From Lachnospiraceae bacterium (GTDB taxonomy: Bacteria > Bacillota > Clostridia > Lachnospirales > Lachnospiraceae), in assembly GCA_017553505.1 (NCBI GenBank), contig JAFZLD010000001.1:1-64000 (forward strand): a stretch of 64,000 nt of DNA, written 5' to 3'. The position numbers and the translations under genes are program-made. The notes under the pieces are model-generated. The model saw nothing but the letters and a program-made list of their open reading frames with translations, did not search any database and had not been told where the DNA came from. This document shows, piece by piece, positions 24,567-32,894 of this stretch (positions within the stretch are counted from its first letter, which is position 1; the number at the start of each line of letters is the position of its first letter).

Positions 24567-27200
24567 TCAGTCATAGAGTTTCTTTCGCCGCGAGTAAAAC
24601 TCGTCGGGATTGACCGTGTTACCGTCGGATGAGTACATTACATGCGGATAGATATCACAGTCCGAGGCCACGATGAGAACCGACTTTGAATTGATCCAAT
24701 TATAGAGGCTGTCGTAGAAATCGGTGAGGTCGTATTCTTTATCGAGTTCAAAAGAATACTCCTTGGTATCGACTACGCAAGCGGCTCCGTTGTCCCAATA
24801 TAGAACATCGTACATGTAGTCTCCGAATCCCTGGCCGACCCAGAGGCTTGTGACTACGATGTAGTCGAGGCCGTCAACTGTTGTTTCGAAACACTGAATG
24901 TTTCCCGTGTGGGCTGTTGCCCAGTCTAAGCCCCAGAAAGGTGTGGAGCCATCGCCGGCGGTAATCGAGCCGTCATATACTTTGACTTGTCCCCAGTCGC
25001 CCGGGCTGCGGTCTACGCCGCCTACATTTTCAGGCTCAATGCTCGTAAGGATTATGGTGTCTTTCTTGCCGTCGTGTGTTATGTCAAAGTTGCAGGCGTT
25101 AAGCACTTTTTCCGTTTCGCCCTCATCAAGCGGCCACTCGTAAAAAGGATATGCCCAGCGAAAACTCTCCCCGCCCGATGCTTCCGTACTACTCTTAAAG
25201 CGTTTAAACTTGTCGCCGTCCTCTACAGTGACCCCGCCGAATGCAGCGGATTTCTTTTGCACAAAGATCAGATTGTCATCCTGAATTTCAAAAGTAAATG
25301 TAGCCCCGTAGCCTGTCTGCTTTTCGTCTTCCGTAAGAGTAAGCACCGAATCATCCTTGTGCCACCTGCCCATACCTATGTGACTGCTGAACGCGCCGAC
25401 ATAATACTGAAATGTACCGTCACTGTTAAGCGTGATGTAGAAAGGGCTGCCGAAGCCTTCTTTTTCCCACACGTAAACAGCTCCGGGCAATTCACTCAAT
25501 TGGTCATAAAACGGGGCATCAAGCGGTTCAATCTTAACCCGCATGAAGTCACAGTCGGCGTAGGTAATCAGCCCAACTATGCACTTGTCCGTGACCATCT
25601 CGACAATATATACTTCGTCTTCTGCCGTCTTGGTCGCAGAGTCGTAGAATGGTAACAGCTCCGGCGCATATTTTTCGGCAAAAGAACGACAGTAGGCTTC
25701 CTCGCTCGAACGGTCGAGCCCCTCGAGCTCCTCGTATTCCGCAAAGAGATATCCGAGCTTGCGGCTCTCACCGTCATTATCTATTTCAAATATGTAATGC
25801 GCGCCCTCATCCATGTGGTTGGTGGCATTCGGATCGTATGAAACATCTACCAAATGTTTTATAAAGTTTGTGTCTGACTCATACTTTCCTTCATCGGCCT
25901 CACCATACTCCTTCGATCCTACTTCGCGCAAAAGTGCCTTGGCCGCCTCATAGTCGGACGCGCCTGTCTTGTAATATCTGACTTCGCCTTGGAACTTAAC
26001 CCTTGCCCTTCGCGGCTTCTCGTACACAGTTACATAATATTCATCAGCAATTTCAAAATCCACCGAGTTTTCTGAAGGCACACCTCCCGAAGGAGCCTTA
26101 CATTTCTTCCACGAAACTCCGGCAAGATACTTTGCAAGTTCGGTTCCGTCCGCATACATGGGTCTGCTTGAGGAACTGTCATGATACACTGCAAAAAGCT
26201 CCGAATAATCAGCTACAATCGACATTGCATTCTTATAATTTAAAAACGACAAATCCGGCTCTTCGCTCTTTGACTTGGTCAGGAAGCACACCGCTACAAC
26301 CACGCACGCCACCACCGCGCACACGATTACCCAGAATGCCGGTTTCTTGTAGTTAAGGACGCTCTTAACGCGTTCTTTGACACCTACCTCGCCAAAAGCA
26401 AGCGGGCAGGCCGCAACCCTCGCTCTGTTCACACTGCAATCGAGAAGCGCCTGCGAATATGCAGCCTTATCAGCCGTATCCATATCGCGGATGACCTTCT
26501 CATCACACGCAAGCTCAATGTCACGGCATAACAGTATATACGCGGCCCAGCATAAAGGGTTGAACCAGTAAATCGTCAGCAAAAGAAACCCAAGTGGCTT
26601 CCACCAGTGATCTTTACGAGAAAGGTGCGCTGATTCATGTCTTAGCACGCTTTCCAGCGTTTCGCCGCTCATCGTCGCCGGCACATAAACTATAGGCTTA
26701 AAAACTCCAAGTATAAAAGGCGAATCAACGTCGTCACCGGCCCTTACGCCCTTCTTAATCTCAATCGAAGCGGCAACTTTTCTGCGAAGTCGCAGCCAGC
26801 TTATTAGCGCATATACAAGCAGCACCGCAATTCCGGTCACCCACACTACGCTTGCCGCGAAAGTCAACACTTGCAGCGGATTGGCGCTGTCGCCCACCTG
26901 CGGAGCCATGGTCTCTGAAATTGCAGGATTTATAGTATTATCGATTACAGGCACACCTGTTGCCACTGTCGGTCTCGATGCCCCCAAGATATTTGCAGGC
27001 ACAGGCGCATCCGTCGGCACAAGGCTTAAAGCGCTCTCTATCGAAAACGGGCAAATCAAACGCACTGCCACAACCGCCCACAGTATACATGTAACCCACT
27101 TCGGCGCTTTCTTAAGAAGCAGGCGGACAAGAATGACCGCTGCGATAAGCCAGCTCGCCGTAATACTCATATTCAGTATTTTTAAGAATACCCCGCTCAT
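24567..27200 (-). CDS. M56-family membrane metallopeptidase (BlaR1/MecR1-like) with a novel C-terminal sensor region
   Basis: The 877-residue protein begins with BlaR1-type transmembrane helices. A zinc peptidase site HESAH (His188-Glu189, His192) follows, then NPLCWAAYILLCRDIELACDEKV, the standard M56 signature. After a further helix near FWVIVCAVVACVVVAVCF the C-terminal 550 residues are extracellular. They do not show the penicillin-binding SxxK domain of BlaR1. Instead there is a lipocalin-like beta segment (GVYVWEKEGFGSPFYITLNS, then GMGRWHKDDSVLTLTEDE) and a final domain with CNFDITHDGKKDTIIL. It probably senses an unknown ligand and triggers cleavage of the BlaI-type repressor encoded just upstream. 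Confidence 0.85.
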   Translation of the reverse strand: MSGVFLKILNMSITASWLIAAVILVRLLLKKAPKWVTCILWAVVAVRLICPFSIESALSLVPTDAPVPANILGASRPTVATGVPVIDNTINPAISETMAPQVGDSANPLQVLTFAASVVWVTGIAVLLVYALISWLRLRRKVAASIEIKKGVRAGDDVDSPFILGVFKPIVYVPATMSGETLESVLRHESAHLSRKDHWWKPLGFLLLTIYWFNPLCWAAYILLCRDIELACDEKVIRDMDTADKAAYSQALLDCSVNRARVAACPLAFGEVGVKERVKSVLNYKKPAFWVIVCAVVACVVVAVCFLTKSKSEEPDLSFLNYKNAMSIVADYSELFAVYHDSSSSRPMYADGTELAKYLAGVSWKKCKAPSGGVPSENSVDFEIADEYYVTVYEKPRRARVKFQGEVRYYKTGASDYEAAKALLREVGSKEYGEADEGKYESDTNFIKHLVDVSYDPNATNHMDEGAHYIFEIDNDGESRKLGYLFAEYEELEGLDRSSEEAYCRSFAEKYAPELLPFYDSATKTAEDEVYIVEMVTDKCIVGLITYADCDFMRVKIEPLDAPFYDQLSELPGAVYVWEKEGFGSPFYITLNSDGTFQYYVGAFSSHIGMGRWHKDDSVLTLTEDEKQTGYGATFTFEIQDDNLIFVQKKSAAFGGVTVEDGDKFKRFKSSTEASGGESFRWAYPFYEWPLDEGETEKVLNACNFDITHDGKKDTIILTSIEPENVGGVDRSPGDWGQVKVYDGSITAGDGSTPFWGLDWATAHTGNIQCFETTVDGLDYIVVTSLWVGQGFGDYMYDVLYWDNGAACVVDTKEYSFELDKEYDLTDFYDSLYNWINSKSVLIVASDCDIYPHVMYSSDGNTVNPDEFYSRRKKLYD

Positions 27201-27202
27201 CC

Positions 27203-27568
27203 TTAACCCTCCCTCCTGAAGGTATCTATCATCCGCTGTATCTCTTCAACTTCGCTGTCCGTAAGTTTCTTACGTGAAGTAAACGCCGCAATAAAAGCAG
27301 GAAGTGAGCCGTCAAAGGACTCCTCTATCACCTGTTCGCTCTTACCCGAGTAATAGTCGTCGCGCGCGATCAGAGACGACACTACGCCGTCAACATTCTG
27401 AAGTATCCCCTTCTCGCATAGCTTACGAAGCACCGTATAGGTCGTGGGCTTCTTCCACTCAAGTTCTTTCTCACATATCTTCACAAGCTCGCCCGAAGCT
27501 ATCGGCTCATGCTCCCACACAATATCCGCAAAACGCTCCTGAACGGCGCCAAGTTCCAAATCAGCCAT
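27203..27568 (-). CDS. BlaI/MecI-family transcriptional repressor
   Basis: The 121-residue winged-helix protein has the family order LELGAVQERFADIVWEHEPI, then the recognition region KKPTTYTVLRKLCEKGIL, and a C-terminal dimerisation helix with LTDSEVEEIQRMID. Partner M56 peptidases cleave such repressors. The start at 27568 has AAGGAG eight bases upstream. It is first in a two-gene operon with the M56 gene and faces a palindromic operator at 27612-27627. Confidence 0.92.
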   Translation of the reverse strand: MADLELGAVQERFADIVWEHEPIASGELVKICEKELEWKKPTTYTVLRKLCEKGILQNVDGVVSSLIARDDYYSGKSEQVIEESFDGSLPAFIAAFTSRKKLTDSEVEEIQRMIDTFRREG

Positions 27569-27610
27569 ATCAATGTCTCCTTTTGGTTTATCCTTGTAAA
27601 CCACAGTTTT

Positions 27611-27639
27611 AGTTTATTCGAATAAACCATGCTTGTCAA
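27611..27639 (-). promoter_or_regulatory. BlaI-type promoter/operator
   Basis: Read leftward, TTGACA (27634-27639) and TAAACT (27611-27616) are 17 bp apart. A perfect 16-bp palindrome GTTTATTCGAATAAAC (27612-27627) covers the end of the spacer and the -10. Autorepression by the adjacent BlaI-like protein is the simplest reading. Confidence 0.82.
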
Positions 27640-27662
27640 GTACCGGGAATCATAAATCTGTC

Positions 27663-27699
27663 AAAAAAAGAAGCACCTCCGTCACAGCAGAAGTGCTTC
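27663..27699 (-). terminator. Terminator after the Nudix gene
   Basis: GAAGCACTTC and GAGGTGCTTC form a stem with one wobble and are followed leftward by seven T. It lies just after the Nudix stop and before the BlaI promoter. Confidence 0.82.
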
Positions 27700-27707
27700 A
27701 CTCTTAA

Positions 27708-28217
27708 CTATCTCAATGTATCAATATATTTACGGTACCGCTCATTATGCCCCTTAAGCGCATCGTCCTCATCAAGGAACTTAAAGAAGCCGTCGAGGTC
27801 GACCCACTTATATTCAATGGTCTCGCCCTCCTGAAGCACCACCGCATTCTTATCCCCGCTTACGTACGCTACGTAGCTAAAGAAAATGGAATGCGACCAC
27901 TCAGATACCGTATTACCCACGAACTCAAGCCTGTCAGCCTTAAGCCCGGTCTCTTCAAGCATCTCGCGGTGCGCCGCTTCCTCGGCAGTCTCACCAGTAA
28001 GGGCGCTTCCGCCGGCGCTTGCTTCCCACATGCCGGGCGCGATATCTTTATTTAAGTCTCTGCGAGTAAGAAGAAAATCTCCGTCCGCATGACGAATCAA
28101 CAGATCGCACACGATATGATACTCGCCGTCGGGAATATCGTGATTCTTGCCTTTCTTACGCTCCCAGGTCTTACCGAGGGGCTTTAGATTAATATCATAC
28201 AAATCCCACAGTTCCAT
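27708..28217 (-). CDS. Nudix hydrolase
   Basis: The 169-residue protein contains a complete Nudix box: GSALTGETAEEAAHRE then MLEETGL, matching Gx5Ex7REUxEExGU. The N-terminus ELWDLYDINLKPLGKTWER resembles the IPP isomerase-like/YfcD Nudix subgroup. The substrate may be a nucleoside diphosphate derivative or a prenyl diphosphate; the sequence does not decide. The ATG at 28217 is preferred over a TTG two codons upstream. It lies 15 bp after the lipoprotein gene and is probably cotranscribed with it. Confidence 0.88.
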   Translation of the reverse strand: MELWDLYDINLKPLGKTWERKKGKNHDIPDGEYHIVCDLLIRHADGDFLLTRRDLNKDIAPGMWEASAGGSALTGETAEEAAHREMLEETGLKADRLEFVGNTVSEWSHSIFFSYVAYVSGDKNAVVLQEGETIEYKWVDLDGFFKFLDEDDALKGHNERYRKYIDTLR

Positions 28218-28232
28218 AACCAAAATACCATC

Positions 28233-29210
28233 CTATTCGGGAGTTCCCCCGCTTAAATCGTCGTAGAACTCCATATCAACTATCTTAACTCTGCCCTTGG
28301 CATCGAACCTAAAGTAAATGTACAGATTACCGAGAACATCGTAACGCTCAAGCTGCGCGCCCGCAAGTCCGTGAAGCGCTCTGATGCATGGCTCATCGTT
28401 AACGGTAACTGCTTCAACCTGCCAGATACCCCAGGGCATCACCATACCGTAGTCGGCGCCCTTAACAAAGCCTTCGCCCGCAAGAACACGCTCAAACTCA
28501 GCCTTGAATTCCTCGTTGCCGCCACTTTCGACAATATCCTTAACAGCAGCCTCATAATGGGCCTTTGCATCGTAATCTATAACCTTGTCGAACCCGTCGC
28601 AGGTAATCTTAAGCGTGCAGGGCTCGTCGCCATACTTAACATGCACGGGGAATCTGTTCGAACCGTTCGCATCCTCCGGCACTTCCATCTCGTACCAGAG
28701 CCCGTTCTTTTCCTTGAGCACTACGTACTCATCAAGAGGCATCGAGTTTACATGCGGATAATATACGAACAACAGCTCATTAGCGCCGTCGCCGTCGTAA
28801 TCGGCATATACAAGCATTCCCGAGTCAATCGGAAGCTCATCGTTCACCGTGTGAATCAGCTCATTGTTAAAATACACTTCTGTCTTGCCTGTAATAATGT
28901 CGCCGTCTTCCACAAGATAATCTATGGAGTACTCAACGTTGCCGTCTCCGTCAAGGTCGCCGTACTCCACCTTGGTGCCGTCTTCGATCTTCCCTTCGAT
29001 TTCTTTCTCCGTGGAAGCAATCGCGGAAGCCTTGCTGTCATCGTCTACAGGTGTAAAAGAAAAATTCTTCGAGACATCGCTTGGCTCACCTTCAACACTT
29101 GCAACCGGCTCAGGCGATGCACTCACGGGTGCCGGAGCCGCCGCACCGCAAGCACTCAGTGACAAAATCATTATCCCTGTCATAAGAACCGACAAAATCA
29201 ATCTCTTCAT
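28233..29210 (-). CDS. Secreted lipoprotein with DxDGDG calcium-binding-like repeats
   Basis: The 325-residue protein has a lipoprotein signal peptide ending in the lipobox LSAC, then an Ala/Pro/Ser/Glu-rich linker. Two acidic loops, GDLDGDGNVEYS and ADYDGDGANELLF, resemble FG-GAP/VCBS or dockerin-type calcium sites. No enzymatic motif is evident. GGGAGG lies eight bases before the ATG. The following Nudix gene is 15 bp away. Its function is unknown; an exposed structural or binding role is inferred. Confidence 0.75.
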   Translation of the reverse strand: MKRLILSVLMTGIMILSLSACGAAAPAPVSASPEPVASVEGEPSDVSKNFSFTPVDDDSKASAIASTEKEIEGKIEDGTKVEYGDLDGDGNVEYSIDYLVEDGDIITGKTEVYFNNELIHTVNDELPIDSGMLVYADYDGDGANELLFVYYPHVNSMPLDEYVVLKEKNGLWYEMEVPEDANGSNRFPVHVKYGDEPCTLKITCDGFDKVIDYDAKAHYEAAVKDIVESGGNEEFKAEFERVLAGEGFVKGADYGMVMPWGIWQVEAVTVNDEPCIRALHGLAGAQLERYDVLGNLYIYFRFDAKGRVKIVDMEFYDDLSGGTPE

Positions 29211-29241
29211 AGGCAAAACCTCCCAATTTCTCGTGGTCTTA

Positions 29242-30783
29242 TTAATTGTTCTTTGGCTCGGAAATCTTTATGACCAGATTTCCGTCTATATATCGGATAG
29301 AGCCTTCGGCGGGATATACCGGCATATCCGCGGTATATTCGCTATCCTCGTCGCAATGCACTATATTCATATCCACAGCCAGATAATTGTTGATGTAAAA
29401 AGAAAGCGAATTGAGATACGTAAACACCGACTTATAATTGCCGTGCACGTAAAGCTCTCTGATATAAGGCACATCATTGACGCTGCTTGAATAAGGCATG
29501 AAACCGATTATCTCAACCGGCGTCTTACCGGGCTCATAATCCTCAAAAGCTTCGACATCATTCACGATTCTCGTAGCCAGCGACAGCGCCGCTTCATTCT
29601 GCATATCAATCTTAAAATAGTTCTGATTGCTGAATACTATATTGTTCCAGATCATGACAACTATCGGAACCAAAAGAAGCAGCTGCTTACGCTCCGCACC
29701 CTTACTCTCACGAGGCAATTTCTCAACAAGCACAATAAGTCCCACGAACACAAACAGGAACGAGAACACCATCAGCTCATACTCAAATCCCTTGGTAATA
29801 ACATACACAAAATTGGCCGCAAGCGGAAAAAGAACCACGCACGCCGCCTGAAGCACTACATTGATGACCGACGTTTTATTTTTCCTGTTAATCGCAAACA
29901 GCGCCGCGATTACGAAAGCTATGGTAATCCACACGCACAAGGTAACCAAAACGCCCCAGAATCTGCTCACCTGAATTCCGAGAAGATACGTGGACACGAA
30001 AGTTCCCTGATTTGTAAGGAAGTTAAAGAATTCCCTGTAAGCTCCGCCGACAAGTGACAGAATTGATGTACCCTCGAAGTCACCCACGCCCGCAAGACTG
30101 TTGTAGCTGACAGCCTCCATAACGTGGTGAACCTTTATAATCAGCCTGTAAGTCGCATAATAACCTACGCCCGCAATCAGCAGTCCGCCGGCAATCTTAC
30201 CGACCTTAACAAGCACCTTGCTGACCTTGTCGCCGCGCGCCAAATCGCCTATTACGATGATAAAGAACAGTGCAAAAGCAACATCGATATACGACTGATA
30301 GAATCCCATGGCGCAGATAAAGCACACGATTCCCGCAAGATATCCCCACCACTTATCCTTAAGAAACAGCCACACGCCGAGTGTCACAAGCAAAAGCGAC
30401 GTTCCGTAAATATCTATCCAAGGCGTATACACCGCATTGGCGCACAGTATCGTCGAGTTACACGTAAACACACCGCAAGTAATAAAAAGAAGCAGCGGCT
30501 TCTCAATTCCGAGCATCTCCGTAATAAGGTAAGTCGACAGCGAAAAAAGAACTATAGACAATCCGAACAATAACCAAGGCGCCACAATAGTGCCTCTGAA
30601 AACCATGGTAAGAGGCTGCATAAATCTTCCTAAGGATCTCTGCCACATAATGTCATCCTGGAAGACATTGCACATAGTATCGCCGGTGTAAAGGTTATTG
30701 GTAAATCTGTATCCGTGAGTAATTACCCAGAATATCAAAGTATATAAAGAAACACGTTTAAGCTTCTGTATGTTAATCTGCAT
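29242..30783 (-). CDS. Membrane glucosyltransferase, Gtr/Glucos_trans_II type
   Basis: The 513-residue protein has about ten transmembrane helices followed by an extracytoplasmic C-terminal domain of roughly 120 residues. The first loop carries DDIMWQRSLGRFMQPL, and the later GFYQSYIDVAF fits the Glucos_trans_II family, whose members move glucose from a lipid-linked donor onto surface polysaccharide. The ATG follows AAGGAG. It has a promoter of its own at 30830-30858. The acceptor glycan is unknown and no polysaccharide cluster adjoins it. Confidence 0.78.
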   Translation of the reverse strand: MQINIQKLKRVSLYTLIFWVITHGYRFTNNLYTGDTMCNVFQDDIMWQRSLGRFMQPLTMVFRGTIVAPWLLFGLSIVLFSLSTYLITEMLGIEKPLLLFITCGVFTCNSTILCANAVYTPWIDIYGTSLLLVTLGVWLFLKDKWWGYLAGIVCFICAMGFYQSYIDVAFALFFIIVIGDLARGDKVSKVLVKVGKIAGGLLIAGVGYYATYRLIIKVHHVMEAVSYNSLAGVGDFEGTSILSLVGGAYREFFNFLTNQGTFVSTYLLGIQVSRFWGVLVTLCVWITIAFVIAALFAINRKNKTSVINVVLQAACVVLFPLAANFVYVITKGFEYELMVFSFLFVFVGLIVLVEKLPRESKGAERKQLLLLVPIVVMIWNNIVFSNQNYFKIDMQNEAALSLATRIVNDVEAFEDYEPGKTPVEIIGFMPYSSSVNDVPYIRELYVHGNYKSVFTYLNSLSFYINNYLAVDMNIVHCDEDSEYTADMPVYPAEGSIRYIDGNLVIKISEPKNN

Positions 30784-30829
30784 TGGGTTCTCCTTGCAAG
30801 TAAGCTTATCTTAGCCTTAAGCCATTAAC

Positions 30830-30858
30830 ATTTTAGCATTTACGTATTACGGTAACAA
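30830..30858 (-). promoter_or_regulatory. Promoter of the glucosyltransferase gene
   Basis: Read leftward, TTGTTA (30853-30858) and TAAAAT (30830-30835) are 17 bp apart and lie about 50 bp before the start codon. Confidence 0.65.
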
Positions 30859-30874
30859 GTTGAATTTCCTTAAA

Positions 30875-30906
30875 GATTAGTTAAGGCGGCATGTTTCCAT
30901 GCCGCC
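30875..30906 (-). terminator. Hairpin after the LURP-one gene
   Basis: GGCGGCATG and CATGCCGCC form a perfect 9-bp stem with a 4-nt loop, 15 bp after the stop at 30921. The downstream T-tract is weak (TTAACTAATC), so termination efficiency is uncertain. Confidence 0.6.
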
Positions 30907-30920
30907 CCGATTATCCTTTA

Positions 30921-31529
30921 TCAGCCGCCCGATGACGATCCGCCGCCGCTGCCGCCCGAAGCTGCCGCCGCTCTGTCACGCATCATATGCTGAAGCGCTA
31001 CAAGTATAGCAACAACCGTCTCCTCGTGCTCTTCCTGATAAATGTCGATGCAGTATTTGTCATGGATGGAGAACATCTTCTGACCGATTACCGCAATCAC
31101 ATTACCCTCTTCATCAAGAAGCTCGAAATTAAGGCCCAAGAGGTTACCTCTTAACTGCCAACCGAGTCCCACGATATTCGTGATGTCCTTGATGATATGC
31201 ATGATTTCATTGGAAAGCTCAAAACGCATTCCGTCACGCATGGTTACGAAATGTCTCTCATGAAGAGTGAAAAACTTTCTCTCTATATGAGCTACAAACT
31301 CACCGTCCGCTCTGTAGATATCCGTTTTGTCATGAAGCGAAATCATCTTCGACTGCGCCTGATACACCACGTTTCCGCTTGCATCGGTGATATCTATGTG
31401 ATGATGCAGGGAAAACACCTTGGTGCTGGTAAAGAGCGAATTAACGGGTCTGCCGTAAGTCTCGGCATTGAAAACGTTAACGTCTTCGCCCCCTTCTCTG
31501 TATCTGTGTACTTTTGAAAATACTCCCAT
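30921..31529 (-). CDS. LURP-one-related (Tubby C-terminal-like) protein
   Basis: The 202-residue protein shows the repeating beta-strand pattern of the YxjI/LURP-one family: TKVFSLHHHIDITDASGNVVYQ, KMISLHDKTDIYRADGE, FFTLHERHFV and KMFSIHDKYCIDI. The fold is a membrane-tethering or phospholipid-interacting Tubby-like barrel; the role in bacteria is unclear. The C-terminus ends in a Ser/Gly-rich tail after RAAAASGGSGGG. AGGAGG precedes the start. A TATAAT-like -10 is seen at 31569-31574 without a good -35. Confidence 0.8.
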   Translation of the reverse strand: MGVFSKVHRYREGGEDVNVFNAETYGRPVNSLFTSTKVFSLHHHIDITDASGNVVYQAQSKMISLHDKTDIYRADGEFVAHIERKFFTLHERHFVTMRDGMRFELSNEIMHIIKDITNIVGLGWQLRGNLLGLNFELLDEEGNVIAVIGQKMFSIHDKYCIDIYQEEHEETVVAILVALQHMMRDRAAAASGGSGGGSSSGG

Positions 31530-31643
31530 GTGTACCCTCCTTTATAGGTCGTTTCAACTTATGGTGCAATTATAGCGCAGATTCCTACGAGAATATAGTA
31601 TTGCAGTGGCGAAATATATTATTTTATTTTTCTGCCGCAATGC

Positions 31644-31673
31644 AAAAGGACAGCACTTTTTCGGTGCTGCCCC
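31644..31673 (-). terminator. Terminator after the BMP-family gene
   Basis: GGGCAGCAC and GTGCTGTCC form a stem with one G-T pair and a 7-8-nt loop, followed leftward by TTTTGC. It ends the HD-GYP/BMP operon. Confidence 0.78.
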
Positions 31674-31691
31674 TAAGCTTAGTCACATTCT

Positions 31692-32894
31692 TTATTCCTC
31701 AATGATAATAATATCCTTAAGAATATACCCAAACTTCGGGTACGAAGTGGTTTCGTTCTCCACGTAGCCCTTGCTTAAATCGATTGTGTCGGAAGGATCT
31801 TGATAGTTAACGCCCACATAATTACCCTTGAATACAAAATCAACCTTGCCACGCTTAACCTGCTTAAACTTGGCTATTGCCGCATCGATGGCTTCCTGCG
31901 TTCCCGGCGCCGCTATCTGAATATTTAAGTCGAGCATCTCAATCCAACCCTTTTCGAAGCCGGCAAAAGAATCTGTTCCGCGAACATTTCCGTTGACCGT
32001 AGATTCAATTGACTTATTCTTAAACATAGCGTCCACCGCACCGAGGACGTAAGGCTCCCAGCAGATTCTTGCGGTTACGATTGACGTGCAGGGCGCTACT
32101 TCCGACATGCTGTTGTTGTAGCTGATAAAATAAACTTCTTTTTCCGCTGAAGCTTCCTCGCAGGCTACAGCCGGGGCGATGGTATCGGTGTGCTGCGTAA
32201 TGATAATGCAGCCCTCATCTATAAGCTTCTCGGTCGCTTTCTTTTCCTGAGCGTAGCTGCTCCAGGTCTCGGTATAGACTACGTGCATCACTGCCTGCGG
32301 CACCTGAGAGCGCACACCTAAGAGGAATGCGGTGTAGCCGGATATCAGTTCCGAAGTGGGGAACGCCGCCACGAAACCGACTACCGCCTGATCTTCGGTA
32401 ATGGTACCTTCGGCAATCATCTGCTTGATTTTTAAGCCTGCAACGATACCGCTTACATATCTTCCCTGATATGCCTCGCCCTTGAATGTATGGTAATTGG
32501 CGGGCACCTCTTCATTGCTCATGTCCATGTATGAGGTCTGGCAGAACTGCACATTCGGGTAATCGGGAGCCAGTTGCCTTACAAGCTCGCTGTATCCGCT
32601 AAAGAAAATGATGTCGCAGCCGTCTTCCGCCAGCGCTCTTAAGGGTTCTTCCATTTCATCGTCGAGTACGTTGCTACAGGTTTCAATTTCTACTCTCGTT
32701 CCGTACTTTTTCTCAAGAGCGTCTTTGGCAAGCGAGAAATTATATGTGTAGGACGTACTTTCATCGTTGTCGTAGACGAAGCCTACCTTCAGGGATTCTC
32801 TCTCGCCCGAAAGGTTAAGCAATCTGAATAAAACTATAAGCAACGCCAATATAATCGAACATGTCACTGCTGTTGCGATATAAATACGTTTCAT
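31692..32894 (-). CDS. BMP-family substrate-binding protein with a membrane anchor
   Basis: The 400-residue protein has an N-terminal transmembrane anchor (about 5-25) instead of a lipobox, then a periplasmic-binding fold. VGFVYDNDEST, ALAEDGCDIIFFSGY, YPNVQFCQTSY, GRYVSGIVAGL and VGFVAAFPTSELISGY are typical of BMP/Med nucleoside-binding proteins. No ABC transporter genes adjoin it. Its ATG overlaps the stop of the HD-GYP receptor gene (ATGA), so it is translated with a signalling protein and may present a ligand to it. That functional link is inference. Confidence 0.85.
   Translation of the reverse strand: MKRIYIATAVTCSIILALLIVLFRLLNLSGERESLKVGFVYDNDESTSYTYNFSLAKDALEKKYGTRVEIETCSNVLDDEMEEPLRALAEDGCDIIFFSGYSELVRQLAPDYPNVQFCQTSYMDMSNEEVPANYHTFKGEAYQGRYVSGIVAGLKIKQMIAEGTITEDQAVVGFVAAFPTSELISGYTAFLLGVRSQVPQAVMHVVYTETWSSYAQEKKATEKLIDEGCIIITQHTDTIAPAVACEEASAEKEVYFISYNNSMSEVAPCTSIVTARICWEPYVLGAVDAMFKNKSIESTVNGNVRGTDSFAGFEKGWIEMLDLNIQIAAPGTQEAIDAAIAKFKQVKRGKVDFVFKGNYVGVNYQDPSDTIDLSKGYVENETTSYPKFGYILKDIIIIEE

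Noticed and set aside
24987-25655. 222-codon rightward reading frame
   Set aside because: It is antisense to the M56 gene, whose domains are clear in the opposite frame.
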